A stretch of DNA of 26,098 nt, from positions 1-26,098 of the forward strand of contig JBLIKA010000043.1 of NCBI GenBank assembly GCA_047637355.1, given 5' to 3'. The DNA comes from Glaciecola sp047637355. Its GTDB lineage: Bacteria; Pseudomonadota; Gammaproteobacteria; Enterobacterales; Alteromonadaceae. Positions 7,146 through 16,486 of the stretch are shown here, one piece after another. Positions within the stretch are counted from its first letter, which is position 1, and each line of letters begins with the position of its first letter. Below the pieces are notes generated by a model, which saw only the letters and a program-made list of their open reading frames with translations, was not told the origin of the DNA and did no database searches. Made by a program: the position numbers and the translations under genes.

Positions 7146-8753
7146 GTGCCCAAAATTACTTCTAAAATAAACATCAATAGCCAAGAGTTTGCTGAAAACG
7201 CAGCGCACATGCATGCGCAAGTAGATGACTTAAACCGCCTAGTTAGTCAATTAGCTCAAGGCGGCGGTGAGAAAGCCTGCAAGCGACATACCGACCGCGG
7301 TAAACTCCTACCCAGAGATCGCATCAATGCATTAATTGACAAAAACAGTGCATTTTTAGAGTTATCACAACTCGCTGGTTGGGAAGTGTATGATGATTAT
7401 GTGCCCTGTGCCGGTATTGTTGCTGGTATTGGCAGAGTGTCTGGTATTGAATGTATTATTGTTGCCAACGATGCAACTGTCAAAGGGGGAACATACTACC
7501 CACTGACAGTGAAGAAGCATTTACGTGCACAAACAATCGCTGAACAGAATAACCTGCCTTGTATCTATTTAGTTGACTCTGGCGGCGCGAACCTTCCACG
7601 TCAAGACGATGTTTTTCCTGATAGAGAACATTTTGGTCGTATATTCTTCAACCAAGCCAATTTGTCAGCGCAGAACATTCCACAAATAGCGGTAGTTATG
7701 GGTTCATGCACCGCTGGTGGTGCCTATGTGCCAGCAATGGCTGATGAATCAATTATTGTGCGTGAGCAAGGCACTATATTCTTAGGAGGCCCACCACTTG
7801 TACAAGCAGCAACTGGCGAAGTCGTCACTGCTGAAGAATTAGGCGGTGGTGACGTGCACTGTCGTACCTCTGGCGTGGTTGACCATTTAGCTAATAATGA
7901 CCGTCATGCATTACAAATCGCACGGGACGCCATTGCTCGTTTAAATCGAAGTCGTCCAATCGTTGCAGACAAAAAGCCAACTGTTGCGCCGTTGTATGAC
8001 ATTAGTGAAATATATGGCGTGATCCCCAAAGACAATAAGAAGCCTTATGATGTAAGGGAAGTCATCGCTCGAGTAGTAGATGGATCTGAATTTCATGAGT
8101 TTAAAGCACTATATGGTACAACGCTTATTTGTGGGTTCGCTCGAATAGAAGGCTTTAACGTTGGTATTGTGGCAAATAACGGCATCTTATTTTCAGAATC
8201 TGCTCAGAAAGGTGCTCATTTTATAGAGTTATGTTCACAACGAAAAATACCCCTCGTATTTTTGCAAAATATCACTGGTTTTATGGTTGGAAAGCAATAC
8301 GAGTCGGGCGGTATAGCCAAACACGGTGCGAAAATGGTAACCGCTGTTGCTTGCGCTAAAGTGCCTAAATTCACCATCCTTATCGGTGGTAGTTTTGGTG
8401 CGGGTAATTATGGTATGTGTGGTCGAGCTTACGATCCACGATTCTTATTCATGTGGCCAAATGCACGTATCTCGGTTATGGGCGGCGAACAAGCGGCTGG
8501 TGTTCTTGCGCAAGTAAAAAAAGACCAAGCATCAAGAGCTGGCGAAGAGTGGACTGATGAACAAGACCAAGCCGTCAAGAAGCCTGTTATTGAAACTTAT
8601 GAAAAACAAGGACACCCCTACTATGCTTCTGCGCGCTTATGGGACGACGGTGTTATCGACCCAGCTGACACAAGACGTATTTTAGGCTTAGCTATTTCTG
8701 CAGCGATGAATAAAGAAATAGAAGAAACAAAATTTGGTGTATTCAGAATGTAA
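7146..8753 (+). CDS. liuB: 3-Methylcrotonyl-CoA carboxylase, beta (carboxyltransferase) subunit
   Basis: A 535-residue carboxyltransferase that moves the carboxyl group from biotin on LiuD to 3-methylcrotonyl-CoA. The N-terminal crotonase-like carboxyltransferase domain shows IYLVDSGGANLPRQDDVFPD and GSCTAGGAYVPAMADE; the C-terminal domain shows GILFSESAQKGAHFI, NITGFMVG and GGSFGAGNYGMCGRAYDPRF. The length matches MCC beta and not the similar but differently patterned propionyl-CoA subunit. The start is GTG at 7146: an in-frame TGA ends at 7145, so nothing upstream is possible, and GAGG at 7135-7138 lies 7 bases before it. An ATG at 7142 is out of frame and stops after seven codons. It lies 150 bp after liuA, with the hairpin between. 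Confidence 0.95.
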   Translation: MPKITSKININSQEFAENAAHMHAQVDDLNRLVSQLAQGGGEKACKRHTDRGKLLPRDRINALIDKNSAFLELSQLAGWEVYDDYVPCAGIVAGIGRVSGIECIIVANDATVKGGTYYPLTVKKHLRAQTIAEQNNLPCIYLVDSGGANLPRQDDVFPDREHFGRIFFNQANLSAQNIPQIAVVMGSCTAGGAYVPAMADESIIVREQGTIFLGGPPLVQAATGEVVTAEELGGGDVHCRTSGVVDHLANNDRHALQIARDAIARLNRSRPIVADKKPTVAPLYDISEIYGVIPKDNKKPYDVREVIARVVDGSEFHEFKALYGTTLICGFARIEGFNVGIVANNGILFSESAQKGAHFIELCSQRKIPLVFLQNITGFMVGKQYESGGIAKHGAKMVTAVACAKVPKFTILIGGSFGAGNYGMCGRAYDPRFLFMWPNARISVMGGEQAAGVLAQVKKDQASRAGEEWTDEQDQAVKKPVIETYEKQGHPYYASARLWDDGVIDPADTRRILGLAISAAMNKEIEETKFGVFRM

Positions 8754-8850
8754 GTCGGTAGCATCTGTTAGTCACATTAGTTCGTTAGACTAGCTAATGT
8801 CGACAACATAATGAAAACGAACTTCAGCTGATTTATACACGGAGAAAAAA

Positions 8851-9645
8851 ATGACAGAACAACAAGCGATTACAATAGACATAGATGAAAGAGGCGTTGC
8901 GACGGTGACGCTCAATCGCCCGCATATTCATAATGCCTTTGATGATACGGTTATCGATGAATTGATTGAGGCATTTGAATCTATCCATCAAGATAATGAT
9001 GTGAGAGTGATGGTACTGGCTGCCAATGGCAAATCATTTTGTGCTGGCGCTGATTTAAACTGGATGAAACAAATGGCTAGTTACTCATATGCTCAAAATA
9101 AGCAAGATGCGAGTCAATTGGCAAAGCTTTTTAATTCTCTGTACAACTTAAATAAACCAACCATCGCTAAAGTTCAAGGCGCCGTTTATGGCGGTGGTGT
9201 CGGTTTGGTTGCGTGTTGCGATATTGCGATTGGTAGCAAACTGAGTAAATTTTGTTTGAGTGAAGTAAAACTCGGTTTAGTGCCAGCCACTATCAGTCCT
9301 TATGTCATCGAAGCAATTGGTCCAAGATTAGCGAAACGTTATTTTATGACGGCTGAGGTTATGTCTTCTCGAAGAGCCCGGCGCATCGGCTTGCTAAGCG
9401 AATCTGTCAGTGAGGAGGAACTTGACTCTAGTGTAGAGAATATCATTTTACCCTTGCTTAACAATGGTCCAACGTCCGTTGCTACAGCTAAAAATCTCGT
9501 AAATAAAATCAGCCGCCGCAGCATTGATGATCAACTTATTGATGAAACCAGCGATTTAATAGCCAGCGTTCGCGTTTCACAAGAAGGACAAGAAGGGTTA
9601 ACTGCCTTTTTAGAAAAGCGTACACCGAATTGGAAAAAAGTATGA
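8851..9645 (+). CDS. liuC: Methylglutaconyl-CoA hydratase (crotonase family)
   Basis: A 264-residue enoyl-CoA hydratase/isomerase-family enzyme, assigned by context to hydration of 3-methylglutaconyl-CoA to HMG-CoA. Oxyanion-hole and active-site segments are visible: SFCAGADLNWM near residue 65-75, GAVYGGGVGLVACCD near 110-125, and LSEVKLGLVPATISPYV, which holds a catalytic glutamate. By motif alone it could be another crotonase; the position between liuB and liuD fixes the role. A GGAG ribosome site precedes the ATG. The 97-bp spacer after liuB contains an imperfect CATTAG/CTAATG inverted repeat but no T-run. The stop overlaps the liuD start. Confidence 0.92.
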   Translation: MTEQQAITIDIDERGVATVTLNRPHIHNAFDDTVIDELIEAFESIHQDNDVRVMVLAANGKSFCAGADLNWMKQMASYSYAQNKQDASQLAKLFNSLYNLNKPTIAKVQGAVYGGGVGLVACCDIAIGSKLSKFCLSEVKLGLVPATISPYVIEAIGPRLAKRYFMTAEVMSSRRARRIGLLSESVSEEELDSSVENIILPLLNNGPTSVATAKNLVNKISRRSIDDQLIDETSDLIASVRVSQEGQEGLTAFLEKRTPNWKKV

Positions 9646-11642
9646 TCAAGAAAATACTGATTGCTAACCGAGGCGAAATTGCTTGTCGCGTAATTAAAAC
9701 AGCAAAAATGATGGGTATATCAACCGTCGCTGTTTATTCAGAAGTTGATGCTAATGCATTGCATGTAAAGCAGGCTGATGAGGCTGTTTGTATTGGTCCT
9801 GCTCCGTCCAAAGATAGCTATCTACGCGGTGATTTAATTTTACAAAAAGCCAAAGAATTAAACGTTGATGCTATTCATCCTGGGTATGGATTTTTATCTG
9901 AAAACGCAAAATTTGCAGAAGCTTGTGCAGAGCAAGGCATCATTTTCATTGGTCCAACTATTGAAGCAATTAAAGCAATGGGTTCAAAATCTGCTGCCAA
10001 ACAAATTATGCAGAAAGCCGGCGTTCCGCTGGTTCCTGGTTATCACGGTGACGATCAAAACCCCGCACTGATTAAGCAAAGTGCCAATGAGATGGGATAT
10101 CCCGTATTACTAAAAGCGACAGCCGGTGGTGGTGGCAAAGGCATGCGTCAAGTATGGTCTGAAGCAGAATTTGACGATGCCTTGGCTGCAGCAAAACGCG
10201 AAGCAATGTCTAGTTTTAGCGATGACAAAATGTTAGTCGAAAAATACCTTACCGAACCGCGTCATGTTGAAATACAAGTCTTTTGTGATAACCATGAAAA
10301 TGGCGTTTATTTATTTGAACGTGATTGCTCAATTCAACGTCGCCACCAAAAAGTAATCGAAGAAGCCCCCGCTCCTAATATGTCTGACGAGCTTCGTGCC
10401 AATATGGGTGAAGCAGCATTGAAAGCAGCCTTTGCTATCAATTATAGTGGCGCAGGCACAGTTGAGTTTCTGCTCGATACGGATGGTAGTTTCTATTTTA
10501 TGGAAATGAATACGAGATTGCAGGTTGAGCATCCCGTGACTGAGATGATTACAGGAGAAGATTTAGTTGAATGGCAGATACGCGTTGCCAACAATGAAAA
10601 ACTGCCGAAAACACAATCTGAGCTAAAAATGCACGGTCATTCGTTTGAAGCTCGCATCTATGCAGAGGATCCGAACAATGACTTTTTACCTGCCACAGGT
10701 ACCTTACGACTACTAATAACCCCAATCACTAATGCTAATGTAAGAGTCGATACGGGTGTTGAGCAAGGTGATGAGGTATCTATTTATTACGATCCTATGA
10801 TCGCCAAATTGGTTGTTTGGGATGAAACACGTGAAAAAGCGTTAGCTAGATTAGAGACCTGTTTGCAACATTATGCTATTGGTGGTGTTACAACTAATAT
10901 TGATTATCTTCGAAGAATTGCAGGCTCAACTCCTTTCAAGCAAGCACAATTAACCACAGACTTTATTGAGCGCCACAACGACAGCATCAGTACTGCAACA
11001 AATGTCGACACTGATACCTATTTACCGGCTATAGCGCTGGGTTACTTATTATCTGAGCAAAACGGCTCAGAGGATCACTCCCAAAATACAGCTTGGAACA
11101 CACACGATAGCTATCGCAGTAACTTAGTGCATAAAGAATCTATTGAACTCCTAGTTAACGATAAACTGCATACTATTATTGCCTCAATGATTAGCCTCAA
11201 CACATGGAGCCTAGATACCATTAGTGAGCATCATGTAGTGTCAGGAAGCATCACTAACGATACACTTTCATTTACTTTGAATGAATTGAAAACGAAGCTA
11301 CCCATCATGTTTCATAATGCTGAAATAAGCTTATTTACGCCACAAGGTATGCTGACTGCGCAGATTCAAGCCGTAGACTTAGGCGAAATTGGTGAGGATG
11401 ACCATGCGAACTCAGTGGTTGCTCCCATGAATGGAACTGTGGTTGCGTTGCTGGTGAAAGCCGGTGATAAAGTAGTAAAAGGACAACAGCTTATTATTGT
11501 CGAAGCGATGAAGATGGAACACAGTATTAAAGCACCTTATGACGGCACAATAGCAGAGTGCTTTTTTGACACAGGTGATTTGGTTAGTGGTGGTGTGCCC
11601 TTAATCGACATTACGGAAAATAATACAGAAAACGCTCTGTAG
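9642..11642 (+). CDS. liuD: 3-Methylcrotonyl-CoA carboxylase, alpha (biotin) subunit
   Basis: Biotin carboxylase plus biotin carrier subunit. From ATG 9642 it has 666 residues: biotin carboxylase N-terminal domain (KKILIANRGEIACRVI), ATP-grasp domain with GGGGKGM at 162-168 and EMNTRLQVEHPVTE, biotin carboxylase C-terminal domain (FEARIYAEDP), a variable linker, and the biotinyl domain with EAMKME, in which K624 is the biotin-bearing lysine. It forms the MCC holoenzyme with LiuB. I chose ATG 9642, which overlaps the liuC stop as ATGA and has GGA-rich sequence just before it; a TTG at 9630 would add four residues and has less support. The linker between about residues 455 and 590 is poorly conserved by eye, as usual for this family. 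Confidence 0.95.
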   Translation: MIKKILIANRGEIACRVIKTAKMMGISTVAVYSEVDANALHVKQADEAVCIGPAPSKDSYLRGDLILQKAKELNVDAIHPGYGFLSENAKFAEACAEQGIIFIGPTIEAIKAMGSKSAAKQIMQKAGVPLVPGYHGDDQNPALIKQSANEMGYPVLLKATAGGGGKGMRQVWSEAEFDDALAAAKREAMSSFSDDKMLVEKYLTEPRHVEIQVFCDNHENGVYLFERDCSIQRRHQKVIEEAPAPNMSDELRANMGEAALKAAFAINYSGAGTVEFLLDTDGSFYFMEMNTRLQVEHPVTEMITGEDLVEWQIRVANNEKLPKTQSELKMHGHSFEARIYAEDPNNDFLPATGTLRLLITPITNANVRVDTGVEQGDEVSIYYDPMIAKLVVWDETREKALARLETCLQHYAIGGVTTNIDYLRRIAGSTPFKQAQLTTDFIERHNDSISTATNVDTDTYLPAIALGYLLSEQNGSEDHSQNTAWNTHDSYRSNLVHKESIELLVNDKLHTIIASMISLNTWSLDTISEHHVVSGSITNDTLSFTLNELKTKLPIMFHNAEISLFTPQGMLTAQIQAVDLGEIGEDDHANSVVAPMNGTVVALLVKAGDKVVKGQQLIIVEAMKMEHSIKAPYDGTIAECFFDTGDLVSGGVPLIDITENNTENAL

Positions 11643-11662
11643 GTAACAAAAAGGTCATATCT

Positions 11663-12562
11663 ATGTTTGATTTACTACCAAAAACAGTTGAAATTGTTGA
11701 AGTTGGGCCACGTGACGGTTTACAAAATGAAAGAATGAGCTTAAGTGCACAAGACAAAATTGATTTTATAGACCAATTATCATTAGTCGGTTATAAGCGT
11801 ATTGAAGCAGGTAGTTTTGTTTCGCCCAAATGGGTTCCTCAAATGGCCTCGTCAGACGAAGTTATTCGAACAATAAAGAGAGCTGATGGCATACGCTACA
11901 GTGCTTTAACGCCAAATATAAAAGGCTTTGACTTAGCCATGCAAGTCGGTGTGCAGGAAGTTGCTATTTTTGGTGCTGCCTCTGAAAGTTTTTCACAAAA
12001 AAACATTAATTGTAGTATTCAAGAAAGTCTCGAACGATTTTCCCCTGTTGTTGCAAAAGCAAAGCAACATAATATTCCAGTAAGAGGCTACGTGTCTTGT
12101 GTGTTGGGCTGTCCGTATGAGGGGGACATCAAGGTCGAAGACGTTGTAACGGTTAGTAAAGCGCTGCTGGACATGGGCTGTTATGAGGTTTCATTAGGCG
12201 ATACTATCGGTGTCGGAACTCCGCTAAAAACTAAAGCACTCATTGAAGCTTGTCTGCTAGTAATCCCTAGTCGCCAATTAGCGGTGCATTTTCATGATAC
12301 TTATGGTCAAGCGCTCGCCAACATATTAACCGCCATTCAACTTGGCATCCGAGTTATTGACAGCTCGGTGGCTGGCCTCGGTGGCTGCCCATACGCCAAA
12401 GGTGCTTCGGGTAATGTTGCCTCAGAAGATGTTGTATACATGTTACACAATATGGGAATAAACACGGGTATAGACTTGAAAAAACTCATTCAGGTAGGTA
12501 AATCAATGTCACTTAAGCTTAATCGTAATAATGGTTCGAAAGTCGGCGTTGCAACCTCTTAA
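11663..12562 (+). CDS. liuE: Hydroxymethylglutaryl-CoA lyase
   Basis: A 299-residue HMG-CoA lyase that splits HMG-CoA into acetoacetate and acetyl-CoA, the last step of leucine degradation. Residues of the TIM-barrel active site are readable: R17 and D18 in EVGPRDGLQNE, H209 and H211 in HFHDTYGQ (metal ligands), and the catalytic loop cysteine C242 in GLGGCPYAKGASGN. The signature SCVLGCPYEG near residue 145-155 is also typical. It begins 20 bp after liuD and closes the operon. I found no convincing intrinsic terminator between it and the convergent MFS gene 84 bp away. Confidence 0.95.
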   Translation: MFDLLPKTVEIVEVGPRDGLQNERMSLSAQDKIDFIDQLSLVGYKRIEAGSFVSPKWVPQMASSDEVIRTIKRADGIRYSALTPNIKGFDLAMQVGVQEVAIFGAASESFSQKNINCSIQESLERFSPVVAKAKQHNIPVRGYVSCVLGCPYEGDIKVEDVVTVSKALLDMGCYEVSLGDTIGVGTPLKTKALIEACLLVIPSRQLAVHFHDTYGQALANILTAIQLGIRVIDSSVAGLGGCPYAKGASGNVASEDVVYMLHNMGINTGIDLKKLIQVGKSMSLKLNRNNGSKVGVATS

Positions 12563-12646
12563 CTCGATTAATACACACGCAGATTTAAGTTCAATTGGTT
12601 AGACGTGTAATCTAAGAAATAAAAACTATCCAATTGTTTATGGTTG

Positions 12647-13909
12647 TCATTTTTCATTTTTCATCGTTACACTCAGCAACAACCCGACACTAATACCCAA
12701 CGCAATCATTGAAAACAATATAAGGTTTCCAGCAAACGTTAATGTTGCATAAAACGCCCCTAGCAACAGAATAACAGCACCAATTGCTGTATTTGCTTTA
12801 CCAATAAAGTCAGTTCTGTCAGAACCCTCCTTTATATCTAATGCGTATATTTTTCTTCCTGAACGCGCCCCCTCATGACCTACACTCATCAAAAAATAGC
12901 CAATAACAAACCAAATTGAATGGATAAATCGGCTAAGCTCAAACTGAATAATAAATATTGACGCTAAACAAACGAGCAAAACAGTAATCGCACCTAATTG
13001 CATAGTTAACTTGGCATTATGATCAGAAAGCAGTCCCCAAATATAGGACGATAAAATGGTTGCAGCTGCTTGCGCTATTATAAAGCTAGACAGCGTAATA
13101 AAGTCGTTTTGCGACGACAAACTACTCGCCCAAACTATAAAAAATGGCGCTATTAGTGCGGTATGCACAAAACACGACCTCACTAAAACAAATAGTCCGA
13201 GTTGACCTGAAAATGTCTTAATATAAGAGGCTATTTTCGCTACGATTATTTTTTTTGATCTTGGACCCTTAGCATTGCTGCTAATGACATCGATATCAGT
13301 TTCAAGGCTTTTTAACGTCAGCACGCTTAGCAGCATAGCGACAAAACATAAAACCGCAATTATCAGTATAACTTGCTCATTCATTTTACCTGCTAAAAAG
13401 GTAAATGTAGCAAACGATAAAGACAGCACTCCAGCTATAGTCGAGGCAATACCGACAGCATTTCCGCGCGTCCCTTTATCTAAATGTTTTCCTTGAATAT
13501 CCTTCATCGTTAGCGAGGTCATTGCCCTCGCAAAACTCAACCCCACTAATGAAGCCAATACAATCAGCCCACTCAATAATGCGTAAAGCTGACTGGCTTC
13601 ACTTATAAATAGAGGCAGCAAGATAAGCGGTACAAATATCATAACCAAAATAAAAAACACTTGAATTAGCATACTGACAACCCAGGGCACGCGACGACTT
13701 CTTTTCCTTATAAGCCAAGCACTCATTGCAGCTTGCGGCAACAACGCGCCTGCTTCGCGAAGCGGCACTAAAAAACCAAGCATCCAAGATGGAACACCCA
13801 GCGCGTTCAACAATGTAGGTAATGTTGTTTTAGCCGACAATAAAATATCAGTTAGCTTACTCAAAACAAGCGCAGTAACGATGCGCCCTTTAACCGTATA
13901 CATATTCAT
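12647..13909 (-). CDS. MFS transporter, substrate unknown
   Basis: A 420-residue polytopic membrane protein with about 11-12 hydrophobic segments spread over its length and short charged loops (WLIRKRSRRVPW between segments 2 and 3, a longer SSNAKGPRSKK cytoplasmic loop in the centre), the layout of the major facilitator superfamily. The N-terminus (LVLSKLTDILLSAKTTLPTL) and GFLVPLREAGALLPQ follow MFS segment 1-2 topology. No motif identifies the substrate. An AGAGG ribosome site lies before the ATG. It is convergent with liuE and divergent from the MscS gene, so its link to leucine catabolism is only positional. Confidence 0.8.
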   Translation of the reverse strand: MNMYTVKGRIVTALVLSKLTDILLSAKTTLPTLLNALGVPSWMLGFLVPLREAGALLPQAAMSAWLIRKRSRRVPWVVSMLIQVFFILVMIFVPLILLPLFISEASQLYALLSGLIVLASLVGLSFARAMTSLTMKDIQGKHLDKGTRGNAVGIASTIAGVLSLSFATFTFLAGKMNEQVILIIAVLCFVAMLLSVLTLKSLETDIDVISSNAKGPRSKKIIVAKIASYIKTFSGQLGLFVLVRSCFVHTALIAPFFIVWASSLSSQNDFITLSSFIIAQAAATILSSYIWGLLSDHNAKLTMQLGAITVLLVCLASIFIIQFELSRFIHSIWFVIGYFLMSVGHEGARSGRKIYALDIKEGSDRTDFIGKANTAIGAVILLLGAFYATLTFAGNLILFSMIALGISVGLLLSVTMKNEK

Positions 13910-14077
13910 CCAACCTCTATTATTTACACAGAATATTACTGTAATTTGGATTTTATTGTTCTTTTTATATTAAGCATTTCAGTGAATTTACGCTTTGTAT
14001 TAGTGTTTAGCGTTTAGGTATGCAATCTGTTAACCTAATTAAATTAATTACCGCTACTTTACAGGTGTCACAAGCCC

Positions 14078-14959
14078 ATGTTAGTAGATCAATACCTTGT
14101 CTACCTTGAAAATACCAACCTACAAAAATCAATTATTTCAGTCTCTCTTATCATCGTAGTTGGTGTCGTTCAGTCAATATTGAAGCGTGTTCTGGTTGAT
14201 AGAGGTAAAAAGCTTAATAAGAATTACCGCTCACAAGTAAACACTTTAAATAACTCGCTTAATATAAGCTTAGTATTTTTTATACTGGTGTTGTGGTCTA
14301 GCGAAATACAACAGTTCGCGCTCTCTATTGCGGCCTTTATGTTTGCTATTGTATTTGCCACGAAAGAGTTCATTCAATGTTTCATCGGTTATTTTTATTA
14401 TTTAAGTGCAAGACCATTTCGCATTGGAGATTGGATACAAGTACAGGACGGCGTTGGTGAGGTTATCGTTGCTGACTGGACCAAAATAACCATGCTTGAA
14501 GTCGACTTGCAATCTAATAGCTACACTGGAAAGCATTTATTTATTCCGAATAATCAGCTGTTATCGAAAACAGTTAAAAATTTAAATTTTTTAAGACGTT
14601 ACAGCATGAACCATTTCACAATAACCTGTGAACCCTTTATCGATATCAATCCAATTATTGATAAATTAGAGATAAGTGCACAAGGATATTTTGAAGATTT
14701 TGCCGATGTTGCAGAGCGTTATAAAAAATTCATTGAAAAAAGAATGGATATTGATTTCATTAGTATCGAGCCTAGTTTTCATGTGCATACAAATCAATTT
14801 GCTAAAATTTGTATTACTATTGACTTATTTTGCCCCGTAGAGCTAAACTTAAAAATTCAACAAGCAATTACTAAAGAATTCTTTTGTTTGTGGCACGAAA
14901 GTGTAAAGCAACAAGGCAACACTGCAACTATTGACGATATAAAGGTACTATCAGACTAA
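14078..14959 (+). CDS. MscS-family mechanosensitive channel
   Basis: A 293-residue inner-membrane protein. Three hydrophobic segments occupy about residues 18-38, 62-80 and 84-112; the last runs into the MscS beta domain. Characteristic sequence follows: ARPFRIGDWIQVQDGVGEV, DWTKITMLEVD, then HLFIPNNQLLSKTVKNL, the MscS '(I/V)PN' signature. The C-terminal 120 residues form the expected alpha/beta vestibule. The family forms homo-oligomeric channels that relieve osmotic pressure; the pore helix here is not the glycine/alanine-rich type of E. coli MscS, so conductance is uncertain. The start ATG 14078 has AGGTG about 10 bases upstream. It lies 122 bp before glgC in the same direction. Confidence 0.85.
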   Translation: MLVDQYLVYLENTNLQKSIISVSLIIVVGVVQSILKRVLVDRGKKLNKNYRSQVNTLNNSLNISLVFFILVLWSSEIQQFALSIAAFMFAIVFATKEFIQCFIGYFYYLSARPFRIGDWIQVQDGVGEVIVADWTKITMLEVDLQSNSYTGKHLFIPNNQLLSKTVKNLNFLRRYSMNHFTITCEPFIDINPIIDKLEISAQGYFEDFADVAERYKKFIEKRMDIDFISIEPSFHVHTNQFAKICITIDLFCPVELNLKIQQAITKEFFCLWHESVKQQGNTATIDDIKVLSD

Positions 14960-15081
14960 TCAACAGCCATGATTTCTATACAATTTATTTAAATAGGGTA
15001 TATTAAATCGAGTGTGTATTTTTTTTATCAAGGAAGGTTAATACTCTTTCTCTTATGGATTTTGTAAAGGAATGCTACTAA

Positions 15082-16338
15082 ATGCCGACAAATAGTAACG
15101 AACGCTACATCAGTAATTTGACAAAAGACACCTATGCTCTGGTATTAGCCGGCGGTAGAGGTTCTAGATTATATGAACTGACCGACTGGCGAGCTAAACC
15201 TGCTCTCTATTTTGGTGGTAAGTTTCGTATTATCGACTTCCCCCTTTCCAACTGTGTTAATTCTGGGATACGCAATATCGGTGTACTAACCCAATACAAA
15301 TCACACTCGTTAATTAGACATTTAGTGCGTGGTTGGGGCCATTTCAAAAAAGAATTAGGCGAGTCAGTCGAAATTCTACCCGCGTCTCAACGCTTTTCAG
15401 AAGAGTGGTACCAAGGTACTGCCGACGCTGTTTATCAAAATATTGATATTATAAGAGATGAACTACCAAAATATGTAATGGTATTGTCTGGCGATCATAT
15501 TTATCGCCAAGACTACGGCCATATTCTTGCACAACATGTTGAATCTGGCGCAAAAATGACAGTCAGCACCATTGCAGTGCCTATTGAGCAGGCTAGAAAT
15601 GCGTTCGGTGTTATTTCAATTGACGAAAATAGCAAGATAATCGAGTTCGCTGAAAAGCCCTCAGAACCAACTCCACTTGCAGGTTCACCCGGGTATTGTT
15701 TAGCCTCTATGGGGAACTATGTTTTTGATACAGATTTTTTATTCGAGCAACTCGAGCGCGATTCACAAAACAAAGGTTCCGAAAGAGACTTCGGCAAAGA
15801 TATAATCCCAGCCATTATTGATAATCATGACGTATATGCTTTTGAATTTTCGAAAAGCAGCAAAAATGATTCTTATTGGCGAGATGTAGGTACGCTAGAT
15901 TCATACTGGGAAGCTAACATGGAATTAGTTACACCTGTACCTGCATTAAATATATACGATAAGCAATGGCCCATTTGGACTTATCAGGAGCAACTGCCGC
16001 CTGCCAAATTTGTTATGGAGAGCAACGAGAATCGTGGAGAAGCACTAAATTCGGTAGTTTCTGGCGGCTGTATTATTTCTGGCGCCACGCTAGTTGAAAG
16101 TATCTGCTTCAGTAATGTAAGAGTAAAATCAGGTAGCCGAGTTGAACAAACCGTCATACTGCCAGAAGTTACTATTGGTGCTGGTTCAAGAATACGTAAA
16201 GCAATTATCGATCGTGGTTGTCAAATCCCTGAAGGTACTGTCATTGGCCATAATCATGATGATGACCGAGCCAGAGGTTTTAGAGTCTCAGAGAATGGTG
16301 TTGTATTAGTGACAAAGACTGAATTGGAAAATCTTTAA
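15082..16338 (+). CDS. glgC: Glucose-1-phosphate adenylyltransferase
   Basis: A 418-residue ADP-glucose pyrophosphorylase, the committed step of bacterial glycogen synthesis (glucose-1-phosphate plus ATP to ADP-glucose). The nucleotidyltransferase domain shows LVLAGGRGSRLYELTDWRAK, IIDFPLSNCVNSGI, GTADAVYQN, LSGDHIYRQDYG, EFAEKPSEP and WRDVGTLDSYWEANM. The last 120 residues are the left-handed beta-helix (GGCIISGATL, VILPEVTIGAGSRI, AIIDRGCQIPEG). Length is slightly below the E. coli enzyme. It has an AAAGGA ribosome site. No glgA, glgB or glgP is visible on either side, so here glgC stands apart from a glycogen operon. An intrinsic terminator follows. Confidence 0.96.
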   Translation: MPTNSNERYISNLTKDTYALVLAGGRGSRLYELTDWRAKPALYFGGKFRIIDFPLSNCVNSGIRNIGVLTQYKSHSLIRHLVRGWGHFKKELGESVEILPASQRFSEEWYQGTADAVYQNIDIIRDELPKYVMVLSGDHIYRQDYGHILAQHVESGAKMTVSTIAVPIEQARNAFGVISIDENSKIIEFAEKPSEPTPLAGSPGYCLASMGNYVFDTDFLFEQLERDSQNKGSERDFGKDIIPAIIDNHDVYAFEFSKSSKNDSYWRDVGTLDSYWEANMELVTPVPALNIYDKQWPIWTYQEQLPPAKFVMESNENRGEALNSVVSGGCIISGATLVESICFSNVRVKSGSRVEQTVILPEVTIGAGSRIRKAIIDRGCQIPEGTVIGHNHDDDRARGFRVSENGVVLVTKTELENL

Positions 16339-16363
16339 TTCCCATTTAACAAAACTTTATATC

Positions 16364-16382
16364 GGGGCGTAAGCCCCTTTTT
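16364..16382 (+). terminator. Intrinsic terminator of glgC
   Basis: GGGGC (16364-16368) and GCCCC (16373-16377) pair around a GTAA tetraloop and are followed by five T. It begins 26 bp after the glgC stop, a compact rho-independent terminator. The 100 bases after it, up to the convergent hydrolase gene, hold nothing recognisable. Confidence 0.85.
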
Positions 16383-16486
16383 AATGTCTAAGCACAAGCT
16401 ATTTTCAGCAAAGATAAGTTAATCGCTTTCAGTTGTGGCTTAAAGCAACCATTTAGCGGAGTCGCTTTTACTATAAACATTGTATT

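Noticed and set aside
7142..7165. ATG start for liuB at 7142
   Set aside because: It is out of frame and stops after seven codons; GTG 7146 has a well-spaced GAGG and an in-frame stop directly before it.
8754..8850. Hairpin attenuator between liuB and liuC
   Set aside because: CATTAG/CTAATG is imperfect with a long loop and no T-run follows it.
9630..9641. TTG start for liuD four codons upstream
   Set aside because: ATG 9642 overlaps the liuC stop as ATGA, matches the usual MCC alpha N-terminus and has the better ribosome site.
12590..12640. Terminator after liuE
   Set aside because: CAATTGG/CCAATTG has a loop of about 30 bases and TTAGA/TCTAA is only 5 bp of A/T-rich stem without a T-run; neither is convincing.
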